Origin: Pseudomonadota bacterium
Lineage (GTDB): Bacteria > Pseudomonadota > Gammaproteobacteria > Steroidobacterales > Steroidobacteraceae
Assembly (NCBI GenBank): GCA_023417315.1
Contig: JAEZFW010000068.1
Span: 62,001-126,000, forward strand
Reading direction: 5' to 3'
Length of the DNA stretch: 64,000 bases
Within the stretch, counting starts at the first letter, position 1; the number at the start of each line of letters is the position of its first letter. The notes beneath the pieces are model-generated. The model made no database searches. It saw only the letters and a list, made by a program, of their open reading frames with translations, and had not been told where the DNA came from. Positions 33,542 to 41,163 of this stretch are shown here, piece by piece. A program made the position numbers and the translations under genes.

Positions 33542-33929
33542 GACGCATCCCGCACGCACTTTCGGTACGCACGGAGTGTCACTTCCCAATCGCGGATGCT
33601 GTATGCGTGGATGCGCGTAGCGGATTCCCGCTGCGCTACGACATGTGGATCCAAAAGCCGCGCTAGGTAGTGTGTCTGAGCGAATAGGGATTATCTCTAG
33701 ATGCGGTCAGATGGAGGGAGTTCTACAACAACCCCGGCATTGCCGTGGAGAGATCCATGAGAACGCGACATCCGACGATCATCGAGGTGCGGCGTTGTCC
33801 AGCGATTTGAGGACAGGCACGCCTCTGTGCGAGCGCGCCACCATCCTCACGTGTGCACTTGCGCGACTAGGCGTTGCAGACTGAAGAGCTTGGGTTTAGC
33901 GCAGGTGAGGAGCGCGTTCGAGAGACGTC
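33542..33929. other. Divergent intergenic region with an imperfect TAGGGAT dyad
   Basis: 388 bases between phosphorylase and the ACP-FAAL fusion. TAGGGAT-T-ATCTCTA at 33685-33699 is a near-perfect dyad (one mismatch). A 17-codon frame at 33757, ATGAGAACGCG..., follows GGAGAGATCC and might be a leader peptide, but nothing else supports it. No other feature was seen. Confidence 0.4.
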
Positions 33930-36869
33930 ATGAGTCCGGTCACTGACGCTGCCGACTCGAGCGAGCGGCTGATCGACATCGCACGTGCGACCGTTGCAGA
34001 GCTGCGGCAGCAGGACGCAGGCGCGCTTCGCCCTACCCTGGATAGCACGCTCGAGCGCGATCTAGGTCTCGATAGTCTCGCTCGCGTGGAGTTGTTCGCG
34101 CGTATCGAGCACGAGCTCGATGTCCGACTGCCCGAGTCCGTATTCGAGACCGCGGAGAACCTACGCGATATCGCAGCAGCGCTCGAACGCCTGCCCAGCG
34201 CTCGCGAGATATCAGGTGCGCACCTTGAAGAGCGCAAGGTTGAGATCGCCGGCACCGCACCCCCGCAGTCGATCGGTACGCTGACCCAGGTGCTTCGCTG
34301 GCACGCCGATCGGGATGCGGACTTCGGCCAGATCACGATCTGCGAGGATGAGCGCGAAGAAGTTCTCACCTACGATTCGCTGCTGCGCGATGCTCGCTTC
34401 GTTGCGGGCGGCTTGCAGCATGCGCGGGTTGAGCCAGGTGAGGCAGTCGCCTTGATGTTGCCTACGAGTCGCGAGTACTTCTGCTCGTTCTTTGGAATTC
34501 TGCTTGCGGGCGCGGTGCCCGTCCCGCTCTATCCTCCGACTCGCATTAGTCAAATCGAAGAGCACGTGCGCAGGCATGCCGGCATTCTCGCGAACGCTGG
34601 CGCGGTCGCTCTCATCACAACGGCGGCGATGCGTAGGTTAGCTGGCCTTCTGAGGATGCACGCGCCATGTCTCAAGATGATCAGGACAACTGAAGAGCTC
34701 TATTCATCGAATCTGGACCCAACGGCGGTCCACGTGCGAGCCGACTCGATTGCGCTGCTCCAGTACACATCCGGAAGCACCGGACAGCCGAAAGGGGTCA
34801 CGCTCACGCATTCCAATCTGCTATCGAACATCACTGCGCTCGGTAGCGCACTCGAGGTCAGTCCGGACGATGTCTTCGTGAGCTGGCTTCCGCTGTATCA
34901 CGACATGGGACTCATCGGTGCCTGGCTCGGCACACTGTATTTCGGGATTCCGCTCATCGTCATGTCTCCCCTCGCCTTTCTGACCCGGCCCGTGCGTTGG
35001 CTCGAACGCATCCACCGTCATCGAGGCACGCTGTCCGCCGCGCCCAACTTTGCGTACGAGCTGTGCTTGAAGCGCGCAACGGATGAGGAGCTTGCCAGTT
35101 TGAGCTTGAGCTCATGGCGACTCGCGATGAACGGGTCGGAGGCTGTCATGCCCCAGACGCTCTTCAGATTCCACGACCGGTTCGCACGTTGTGGCCTGCG
35201 ACGCGATGCGCTGACGCCGGTGTATGGGCTCGCGGAGTGCTCGGTCGGTTTGACGGTCCCGCCGCTTCGGCGAGGGCCGCTGATCGATGTGATCGAACGC
35301 GACGCGCTCGTGCAGCACGGGATTGCAGAACCCGCTGGATCGCGCACCAGTAAGACACTCTCGTTCGTCTCGTGCGGGCGAGCGATCGCGCGCCACGAAG
35401 TGCGCATCGTGAACGATGCCGGGCTGCCGCTCGCGGAACGGCAAGAAGGTCGCTTGGAGTTTCGCGGTCCATCTGCCACGCAAGGCTACTATCGCAACGA
35501 AGAAGCCACGAGCAAGCTGATCCACTCGGGCTGGCTGGATAGCGGCGATCGCGCTTACATCGCGAATGGGGAGATCTACGTCACCGGGCGCATCAAAGAC
35601 ATCATTATTCGCGCTGGCCGACATCTCCATCCGGATGAGGTGGAAGCCCACGTCGGTGCGATCCCGGGTGTTCGCAAAGGATGTGTCGCCGTCTTCGGCA
35701 GCACTGACGCAGCGAGCGGAACGGAACGTGTCGTCGTACTCGCAGAGACGAGGCTCGAGGAGATGAACGCACGTGAGCAACTGCGAAACGCCATCGTTGG
35801 GGCCGTTGTCGAGCTCATCGGTGAGCCGCCTGATGAGGTGGTGTTGGCCGCGCCTCACACCGTGCTCAAGACATCGAGCGGCAAGATTCGCAGGGCCGCC
35901 ACGCGGGATCTATATGAATCGAAAACTCACCCGATCGCTCGAGCGCCTTGGCTGCAACTGCTGCGCCTCGCGCTGGGAGCGGTACGTCCAGTCTCGCGCC
36001 GGCGCCTGCGGCAAGCACTCGATCTTCTCTACGCAATGTACTTTTGGACATGGTTCGCTGTGCTCGGAGGCGCCACGTTCCTCATCGCTTTGCTGCCTTT
36101 GTCGCGGCGGGCGATCTGGTCGATCGGGCACCGCAGCGCACGCGTGTTCCTGCGCGTGGCGCGTTTGCCGCTCACGATCGACGGTGCTGCACCGACCGAT
36201 GCGACGGGCGTGATCGTCGTGGCCAACCACAGCAGCTATCTCGACGGCCTGTACCTGCTCGCTGCGCTTCCTCACGCGTACCGTTTCGTTGTGAAGCGCG
36301 AGCTTGCTCGCATGCCGCTCGTAGGACTGTTCTTGAAATGGCTCGGTTCGGTATTCGTCGAGCGCTTCGAGATACGCGCCGGAGTGAAGGACGCCCATCA
36401 CATTGCGAATCTCGTCGCGCGCGGCGACTCGTGCATCTTCTTTCCCGAGGGTACCTTCGCAGCTGCACCCGGATTGCTGCCATTCCATCTAGGGGCATTT
36501 GCAGCCGCCGTGGAAGCAGCGCACCCGATCGTGCCGATCGCGTTGCGGGGCGCGCGAGCAGTGCTTCGCGATGACGACTGGCAGCCTCGGCGCCGAGCGG
36601 TCAGCGTGCACATCGGCGCACCCCTCGAGGCCTCCGCGGGACGCAATAGCTTCACCGCGACCGTCGCACTGCGCGATGCCGCTCGCGGATACCTCCTCGC
36701 CCATTGCGGCGAACCGGACATGGCTCGCTCGCCGCCGACTTCATCGGGCGTTGACGCAGAGCAAACACAAGCGCGATGCGGCGAGCAGGCCAAGGTCGAC
36801 TTGGCGGGAACCCGCAACCTCATCCGAATAGTCCCTCAATCGCGCGGCTCAAGCCGCGACTATAAATAG
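33930..36869 (+). CDS. ACP - fatty acyl-AMP ligase - PlsC acyltransferase fusion
   Basis: 979 residues in three parts. Residues 10-90 form an ACP with phosphopantetheine Ser49 in LGLDSLARVE. Residues 115-680 form an acyl-AMP ligase: P-loop YTSGSTGQPKGVTLTH, then FVSWLPLYHDMGLIG and YGLAECSVGLT, typical of the FAAL group that makes acyl-adenylates for transfer to ACP; KTSSGKIRR holds the catalytic Lys. A hydrophobic stretch around 705-740 may anchor it to the membrane. The C-terminal PlsC/LPLAT domain (755-930) has NHSSYLD (Asn766-Asp772) and FFPEGTFA. It could activate a free fatty acid, load it on its own ACP and pass it to a glycerolipid or similar acceptor. The final 50 residues are variable and polar. 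Confidence 0.88.
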   Translation: MSPVTDAADSSERLIDIARATVAELRQQDAGALRPTLDSTLERDLGLDSLARVELFARIEHELDVRLPESVFETAENLRDIAAALERLPSAREISGAHLEERKVEIAGTAPPQSIGTLTQVLRWHADRDADFGQITICEDEREEVLTYDSLLRDARFVAGGLQHARVEPGEAVALMLPTSREYFCSFFGILLAGAVPVPLYPPTRISQIEEHVRRHAGILANAGAVALITTAAMRRLAGLLRMHAPCLKMIRTTEELYSSNLDPTAVHVRADSIALLQYTSGSTGQPKGVTLTHSNLLSNITALGSALEVSPDDVFVSWLPLYHDMGLIGAWLGTLYFGIPLIVMSPLAFLTRPVRWLERIHRHRGTLSAAPNFAYELCLKRATDEELASLSLSSWRLAMNGSEAVMPQTLFRFHDRFARCGLRRDALTPVYGLAECSVGLTVPPLRRGPLIDVIERDALVQHGIAEPAGSRTSKTLSFVSCGRAIARHEVRIVNDAGLPLAERQEGRLEFRGPSATQGYYRNEEATSKLIHSGWLDSGDRAYIANGEIYVTGRIKDIIIRAGRHLHPDEVEAHVGAIPGVRKGCVAVFGSTDAASGTERVVVLAETRLEEMNAREQLRNAIVGAVVELIGEPPDEVVLAAPHTVLKTSSGKIRRAATRDLYESKTHPIARAPWLQLLRLALGAVRPVSRRRLRQALDLLYAMYFWTWFAVLGGATFLIALLPLSRRAIWSIGHRSARVFLRVARLPLTIDGAAPTDATGVIVVANHSSYLDGLYLLAALPHAYRFVVKRELARMPLVGLFLKWLGSVFVERFEIRAGVKDAHHIANLVARGDSCIFFPEGTFAAAPGLLPFHLGAFAAAVEAAHPIVPIALRGARAVLRDDDWQPRRRAVSVHIGAPLEASAGRNSFTATVALRDAARGYLLAHCGEPDMARSPPTSSGVDAEQTQARCGEQAKVDLAGTRNLIRIVPQSRGSSRDYK

Positions 36870-36898
36870 CAGATGGAGCGATGCGAGGGGACGGACTC

Positions 36899-37552
36899 AT
36901 GAGCCAGTTTGCGAATCGAGCCAGTGCAGGCCGCGAGCTAGCGATTGTTCTAGACAAGTATGTCGACAGCCCAGATGTCCTCGTGCTCGGCTTGCCTCGC
37001 GGAGGCGTGCCGGTTGCCTTTGAGGTCGCGCGGGCGCTGCATGCGCCATTGGACGTGATGATCGTGCGCAAGATCGGAGCGCCAGGTCAGCCGGAGCTTG
37101 CCATCGGAGCCATTGCCTCGGGCGGCGTGACGGTGATCAACGAAGGCTTGCTCCAGTGGTTCAGGGATTCGCAGGCAATCGAGCGTGCGCAAGCGGCCGA
37201 GCGGATCGAGCTCGAGCGCCGCGAGAAAGCCTACCGGGGCACGCGCCCGCCACTTACGTTGAAGGAACGGATCGTCATTCTCGTGGATGACGGAGCAGCG
37301 ACCGGCGCCAGCATGCTCGCTGCCGTGCGTGCTGCGCGTCAGCTCGGTCCGAGAAAGGTCGTCGTCGCGTTACCTGTTGCCGGCTCGAGCGCGTGTGAGC
37401 TGTTATCGAAAGAGGCGGACGAGCTCGTTTGCTTGAGCGCTCCGTCGTCCTTCTATGCCGTTGGCGAGTGGTACGCAGACTTCGGGCAAACGACCGATCG
37501 CGAAGTGACCGAGTTACTCGCACGCACCGACGAAGCGACGCCCGCCCCTTGA
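36899..37552 (+). CDS. Phosphoribosyltransferase-family protein
   Basis: 217 residues from the ATG at 36899, which follows GAGGGGACGGACTC; an in-frame ATG at 36881 is less well placed. The type I PRTase fold is shown by VLGLPRGGVPVAFEVA, the IVRKIGAPGQPELAIGAI loop and the PRPP-binding ILVDDGAATGASM near residue 124. Proteins of this type (often annotated 'predicted phosphoribosyltransferase') commonly occur beside dienelactone hydrolases, Usp and Hsp20 genes; the nucleobase or other substrate is not known. It comes 29 bases after the FAAL fusion, so may be co-transcribed, and is convergent with the nicotinate phosphoribosyltransferase. Confidence 0.88.
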   Translation: MSQFANRASAGRELAIVLDKYVDSPDVLVLGLPRGGVPVAFEVARALHAPLDVMIVRKIGAPGQPELAIGAIASGGVTVINEGLLQWFRDSQAIERAQAAERIELERREKAYRGTRPPLTLKERIVILVDDGAATGASMLAAVRAARQLGPRKVVVALPVAGSSACELLSKEADELVCLSAPSSFYAVGEWYADFGQTTDREVTELLARTDEATPAP

Positions 37553-37640
37553 GGATGTCTTGTTCGTCAAGCCGAAGCTTGCGCTGCCGCGCGAGCGCCG
37601 CCGCTCAGGCGAGCAGACCGTGACTGCAACGCCAGTCTCC

Positions 37641-38993
37641 TCACGTTTGGAGTCGATCGACCTGCGCGGCGAGAGCGTGCTGTCGCTCCGAGACTTTCGT
37701 GGGCGCTTGTGCGACGTGCTCGAGTCCGCGCAGCCAGACAGGAAGTGCCGCGAGTTGCTCCGCGCAATGCCGCCGCACCTCGCTGAGCGCAGGCGAGGCG
37801 CACATGCGCCGGCCGTTCACCATGACTTGGTGCAGCAAGGGCTCTCCCTCGATATTCTCGTCCGAACAACCGAGCACGTCCCTCGCGATGCAGCCGTGCG
37901 AATCGTACTGACGATAAACCTGTCGCGGCCCGGGGTAGCTTTCCTTCCATTGCGAGCGCTTGCGCCGCGGTCGGCCTGCATACTGATGCAGCTTGTAGGC
38001 GCAATCGAGCGCAGGCGCGTCCTCGGAGACGGCGAGCCGGGTGCCGAGGCAGTACGCGTCGATCGGCGCGTGCGCGGCTTGCATCGCTTCGATCGCATAT
38101 TCGTCGAGATTGCTGCTGACGAAGATGCGCACGTCTTGACAGCCATTCTCATCCAGTATCCCGCGCACGAGTCGCGCCGCGCACTCGAGATCGCCACTAT
38201 CGATTCGAACTCCCTTCACGGCGATTCCCTTCCCGCGCAGCTCTCGTGTCAGAGCCGCGGCGCGCTTCGCACCACGTCTGGTCTCATATGTATCGATCAG
38301 AAGCACGAGATTGTCAGGCTCGCACGCAGCGAAGTTCGTGAACGCATCGATTTCCAGGTCGTGCGCTTGCACGAACGAGTGCGCCATGGTGCCGATCGCT
38401 GGTATGCCATACCGCCGTGCCGCCTCGGCGGTGGCCGTCGCATCGAAACCGGCAATGTAGCTCGCGCGACTTGCGAAACAAGCGGCTTCCGCACCGTGAG
38501 CACGACGCAAACCAAAATCGATCAGCTGCGCTCGTGGCGCAACTAACCGTGCTCGCGCAGCTTTCGATGCGATCAGTGTCTGATAGTGAAGCAAGTTGAC
38601 GACGCGGCTTTCCACCAGCTGCGCTTCCGGCATCGGTGCTTCTATACGAATCACGGGCTCGCTGGCGAAGAACACGGTTCCCTCAGATAAAGCGAATACA
38701 TTTCCCGTGAAACGAAACGTCGCAAGTCGCTCGAGCAATGTGGGGCTGAAACGCTGCGTGGAGGCAAGCCACGCGAGATCGTCTGTCGAGAACTGCAGAG
38801 ATTCCAAATAGTCGAGCACTTGCTCCAAGCCGGCCGCGACGAGGAAGTTGCGCGAGTCGGGCAGGCGTCGTACGGAGAACTCGAACACGGCCCTGTCCTC
38901 CATCCCGAGTCGGTAGTACGCATCCATCATCGTGAGTTGGTAAAGATCCGTCAGCAGTGCCGATGCGCCGCAATCAGATTTCGTGTCGCTCAC
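37641..38993 (-). CDS. pncB: Nicotinate phosphoribosyltransferase
   Basis: 450 residues. The N-terminal LLTDLYQLTMMDAYYRLGM, the DFGLRRAHG segment, GTMAHSFVQAHDLE and the FVSSNLDEY plus GTRLAVSEDAPALDCAYKL barrel strands match the long-form nicotinate phosphoribosyltransferases. The enzyme joins nicotinate and PRPP, with ATP, to give nicotinate mononucleotide for NAD salvage. It lies 27 bases after the EF-hand gene on the same strand. The C-terminus (about 335-450) carries the family's extra domain. With the PRPP synthetase at 46379 and the phosphoribosyltransferase at 36899 it suggests an NAD/PRPP salvage theme in this island. Confidence 0.94.
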   Translation of the reverse strand: MSDTKSDCGASALLTDLYQLTMMDAYYRLGMEDRAVFEFSVRRLPDSRNFLVAAGLEQVLDYLESLQFSTDDLAWLASTQRFSPTLLERLATFRFTGNVFALSEGTVFFASEPVIRIEAPMPEAQLVESRVVNLLHYQTLIASKAARARLVAPRAQLIDFGLRRAHGAEAACFASRASYIAGFDATATAEAARRYGIPAIGTMAHSFVQAHDLEIDAFTNFAACEPDNLVLLIDTYETRRGAKRAAALTRELRGKGIAVKGVRIDSGDLECAARLVRGILDENGCQDVRIFVSSNLDEYAIEAMQAAHAPIDAYCLGTRLAVSEDAPALDCAYKLHQYAGRPRRKRSQWKESYPGPRQVYRQYDSHGCIARDVLGCSDENIEGEPLLHQVMVNGRRMCASPALSEVRRHCAEQLAALPVWLRGLEHVAQAPTKVSERQHALAAQVDRLQT

Positions 38994-39020
38994 GCTGCCT
39001 CCGCACGCCGGCGCAAAGAC

Positions 39021-39266
39021 TCAATCATTGCTCCACCAATCGATGAACTCACGACAGTCGATGAGCCCATCTCCATTGGTGTCCACCTCGCGAAAGCCGA
39101 TCTGCATCTCATCGCTCGTCATGCCCGACTCAAGGCCCTCCAGCAGTTGCTTGAACTCCTCGAAGTTCACGCGCCCGTCGCGGTTGCGATCTACGCGTAC
39201 GAACTCCTTCTGAAGCTCGCCCAGGTCGGAGGTGTGCCGATAGCTGCGGGATTCGGGTTTTGACAT
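39021..39266 (-). CDS. Small two-EF-hand calcium-binding protein
   Basis: 81 residues. Two canonical 12-residue loops are complete: DRNRDGRVNFEE (Asp26-Glu37) and DTNGDGLIDCRE (Asp62-Glu73), each with Asp/Asn at positions 1, 3, 5 and Glu at 12. There is no signal peptide, so it is cytosolic, like calerythrin or CasA-type bacterial calmodulins but shorter. Its job is likely Ca2+ buffering or sensing. The ATG has a GGAGAGCGATCC leader. It precedes pncB by 27 bases on the same strand. The upstream region includes the dyad CTCCCTATGGGAG. Confidence 0.9.
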   Translation of the reverse strand: MSKPESRSYRHTSDLGELQKEFVRVDRNRDGRVNFEEFKQLLEGLESGMTSDEMQIGFREVDTNGDGLIDCREFIDWWSND

Positions 39267-39328
39267 GGATCGCTCTCCTCGACGAACAGTGCCCCTACGT
39301 CACCCTACTATCCATGTCCTGTAGAGCG

Positions 39329-39341
39329 CTCCCATAGGGAG
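39329..39341. promoter_or_regulatory. Dyad CTCCC-ATA-GGGAG upstream of EF-hand gene
   Basis: Perfect 5-base arms with a 3-base centre, about 69 bases before the EF-hand start. The distance is nearly the same as for the CCCTA-N5-TAGGG dyad before acs. CCCTAC repeats lie just downstream (39296-39310). It is a candidate operator. Confidence 0.35.
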
Positions 39342-39426
39342 ATACCGGAGTACGCACGGACAACCACTAGAAGCTCGGTCGATGACGCTCGCCTTGAGGA
39401 TCTCGCGGGCCGTTGGCATGACTTCC

Positions 39427-39909
39427 TCAGGACGGGCGATCGAGCCATGGAGCTTGGCGCAAGCGGGTCATGGCCAAGTCGATGAGGATGAATGCAACCG
39501 TGACGGCGACAATGCCCCAAAAGCGCAGCGACAAAAGGTCGGCAAATAGGACGAGCGGCAATAAGGCCTCGCCGATCTGATCGAGGCCGGGGACTTCCGT
39601 GCCCGGGCGCAGGCGCATGCGGCGCTTCACGGCGCTCGAGAGCGCATCACCAAGCAGCGATGCCGCAGCGAACCCGACACCTATCCACGCCGCAACGCCA
39701 AGCACACTGCTGACGAGCGCGCTCACTGCGATGCCAAAGAACAGCCCGCGCCAAGTCTTGTGGTCGCCGAAGAGCCGCTCGCCATCGGGCAGTGTGTATC
39801 CGAAATCGAGCGGCGTCCCCGCACGCTCCCGCATGAGCTTCGAGAGAACGACAGGGGCCGCATTCGAGGCGATCAACAGTACCAGTGCCTGCAAGTGCAC
39901 AGAGAGCAT
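39427..39909 (-). CDS. CDP-archaeol synthase-like integral membrane protein (CarS/DUF46)
   Basis: 160 residues with about four membrane helices. The family core is present: NAAPVVL, FGDHKTWRGLFFGI (about 48-61), GFAAASLLGDALSSAVKRRMRL and PGLDQIGEALLPL. In archaea CarS joins CTP to an unsaturated archaetidic acid; bacterial members sit beside lipid or stress genes and their substrates are not settled. The D-H-K-T-W-R and GD-x2-S-x3-KRR motifs, thought to bind CTP and Mg, are intact. It starts 24 bases after the HlyD stop, at the end of the ABC exporter operon, hinting at a lipid-linked export function. Confidence 0.85.
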   Translation of the reverse strand: MLSVHLQALVLLIASNAAPVVLSKLMRERAGTPLDFGYTLPDGERLFGDHKTWRGLFFGIAVSALVSSVLGVAAWIGVGFAAASLLGDALSSAVKRRMRLRPGTEVPGLDQIGEALLPLVLFADLLSLRFWGIVAVTVAFILIDLAMTRLRQAPWLDRPS

Positions 39910-39933
39910 GGAGATCCTGCGAGTCGTGAACCT

Positions 39934-41163
39934 TCAAGTTGCTTCCAGGCTGCGCTCCTCGATTCGCACGCCTGCGGATATTCGGTCGTTCGGATGCAGG
40001 ACGATGCGCTCACCGGGTACAACCCCGCTCGTGATCTGCGCGACCACACCGTTCTGTTGACCGATGTCCACGTGGCGAAGCGCTGCGCGCCCGCGCTCGC
40101 TGATGAACACGGCCCATTTGTCGCCGTCTCGAAAGAGCGCTGCAAGGGGCGCAAGTATCTCATCCCGCGATTCCCAGACGACAATGCGTGGCTCGACTCG
40201 ATATCCATGACCGAGTGAACGCCACGCCTCATAGGGACTCGTAAGGTCGATGATGACATTGACTCGCTGCTCCTCGATACCGAGCGCCGATACTTTCGTG
40301 AAGCCGAATGGCTCGATGCGCTGAACGACGCCTTCCAACCGTGTCGTTCCGCCCCATCCCTCGATCAGTGCACGTTGACCCGGCCTCACGCGAACGGCTT
40401 CCTCGGAAAGAAGGTCCACCTGCACTTCGAGGCTGCGCGGGTCTCCGATCTCCACGATTGGCGTTCCTGCTGAAACGACGCCCTCGCTCTTATGCAGAAC
40501 ACGCAGCACCGATCCGGAGATCGGCGAGTACACGAGCACGCAGTCGCAATCTTTCGCGGCGCGCTTCGCTTGCGCAGGATTCAAGAGCCGAGCGCGCGCC
40601 TGATGGAGCTCAGACTCGCGCATCTTGAGCGCCGCCTTCGCTTCTTGAACAGCCGCCACCGCTGTCTTGGCGCGTCGAGCCGCAGCATCCAGCTCGTTCT
40701 CGGAAATGCTCTGGCGACTTGCGAGCGCCTTGAGGCGCTTCAGCTCCGATTCGGCGAACTCGCGCTCGGCCTCGGCGCGGCGAAGCTGCGCTTCCGCGAA
40801 ACTGCGTGCGGCGGCAGCGGCATCGACGCCCGCGCTCGCCTCCGCCGTCGCCCGCTCGTCCAGGAACATCGGCACCGAGGGCTCGAGCCGCGCGATGATC
40901 GTCTCGTTCGCAACGACTGGGTCTCCCGGCTCGAGCTCGACTCGGCGCATCAGCCCCGTGATGGATGCCGATACGACGAACATATCTCGCACGCGCATTT
41001 CTCCCTCATCGCTGACGCTCACTTGGAGCGGGCCGCGCTCGACGATCGCGAGATCCACGGCGATCGGCAGTGGCCTGAATAGCCAGATGAGCGTCAACGC
41101 GAACAGCGCGAGCGCCGGTAGCCAGAAGTACAGTCTGCGTTTGAGTGTCGAGTTCATCATCAT
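39934..41163 (-). CDS. HlyD/MacA-type periplasmic adaptor of ABC exporter
   Basis: 409 residues, starting at one of three consecutive ATGs (41163, 41160 or 41157) that overlap the permease stop. One N-terminal membrane helix (FWLPALALFALTLIWLF) anchors it. Residues about 95-215 form a long helical hairpin rich in Ala/Glu/Arg, flanked by lipoyl-like halves (VELEPGDPVVANETIIARL and SPISGSVLRVL). The beta-barrel and membrane-proximal parts follow. It links an inner-membrane transporter to the envelope. The order ATPase-permease-adaptor, all overlapping, indicates one complex. No outer-membrane TolC gene is adjacent. Confidence 0.88.
   Translation of the reverse strand: MMMNSTLKRRLYFWLPALALFALTLIWLFRPLPIAVDLAIVERGPLQVSVSDEGEMRVRDMFVVSASITGLMRRVELEPGDPVVANETIIARLEPSVPMFLDERATAEASAGVDAAAAARSFAEAQLRRAEAEREFAESELKRLKALASRQSISENELDAAARRAKTAVAAVQEAKAALKMRESELHQARARLLNPAQAKRAAKDCDCVLVYSPISGSVLRVLHKSEGVVSAGTPIVEIGDPRSLEVQVDLLSEEAVRVRPGQRALIEGWGGTTRLEGVVQRIEPFGFTKVSALGIEEQRVNVIIDLTSPYEAWRSLGHGYRVEPRIVVWESRDEILAPLAALFRDGDKWAVFISERGRAALRHVDIGQQNGVVAQITSGVVPGERIVLHPNDRISAGVRIEERSLEAT

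Noticed and set aside
33757..33810. 17-codon frame with a ribosome-like GGAGAG before it
   Set aside because: Too short, with no regulatory pattern such as repeated codons or a following attenuator hairpin; mentioned only as a possible leader.
36843..36858. Hairpin CGCGGC-TCAA-GCCGCG at the end of the ACP-FAAL fusion
   Set aside because: It lies inside the coding end and is not followed by a T-run; GC-rich DNA yields such hairpins often.
37560..38546. 328-residue plus-strand frame opposite pncB
   Set aside because: Antisense to a complete nicotinate phosphoribosyltransferase.
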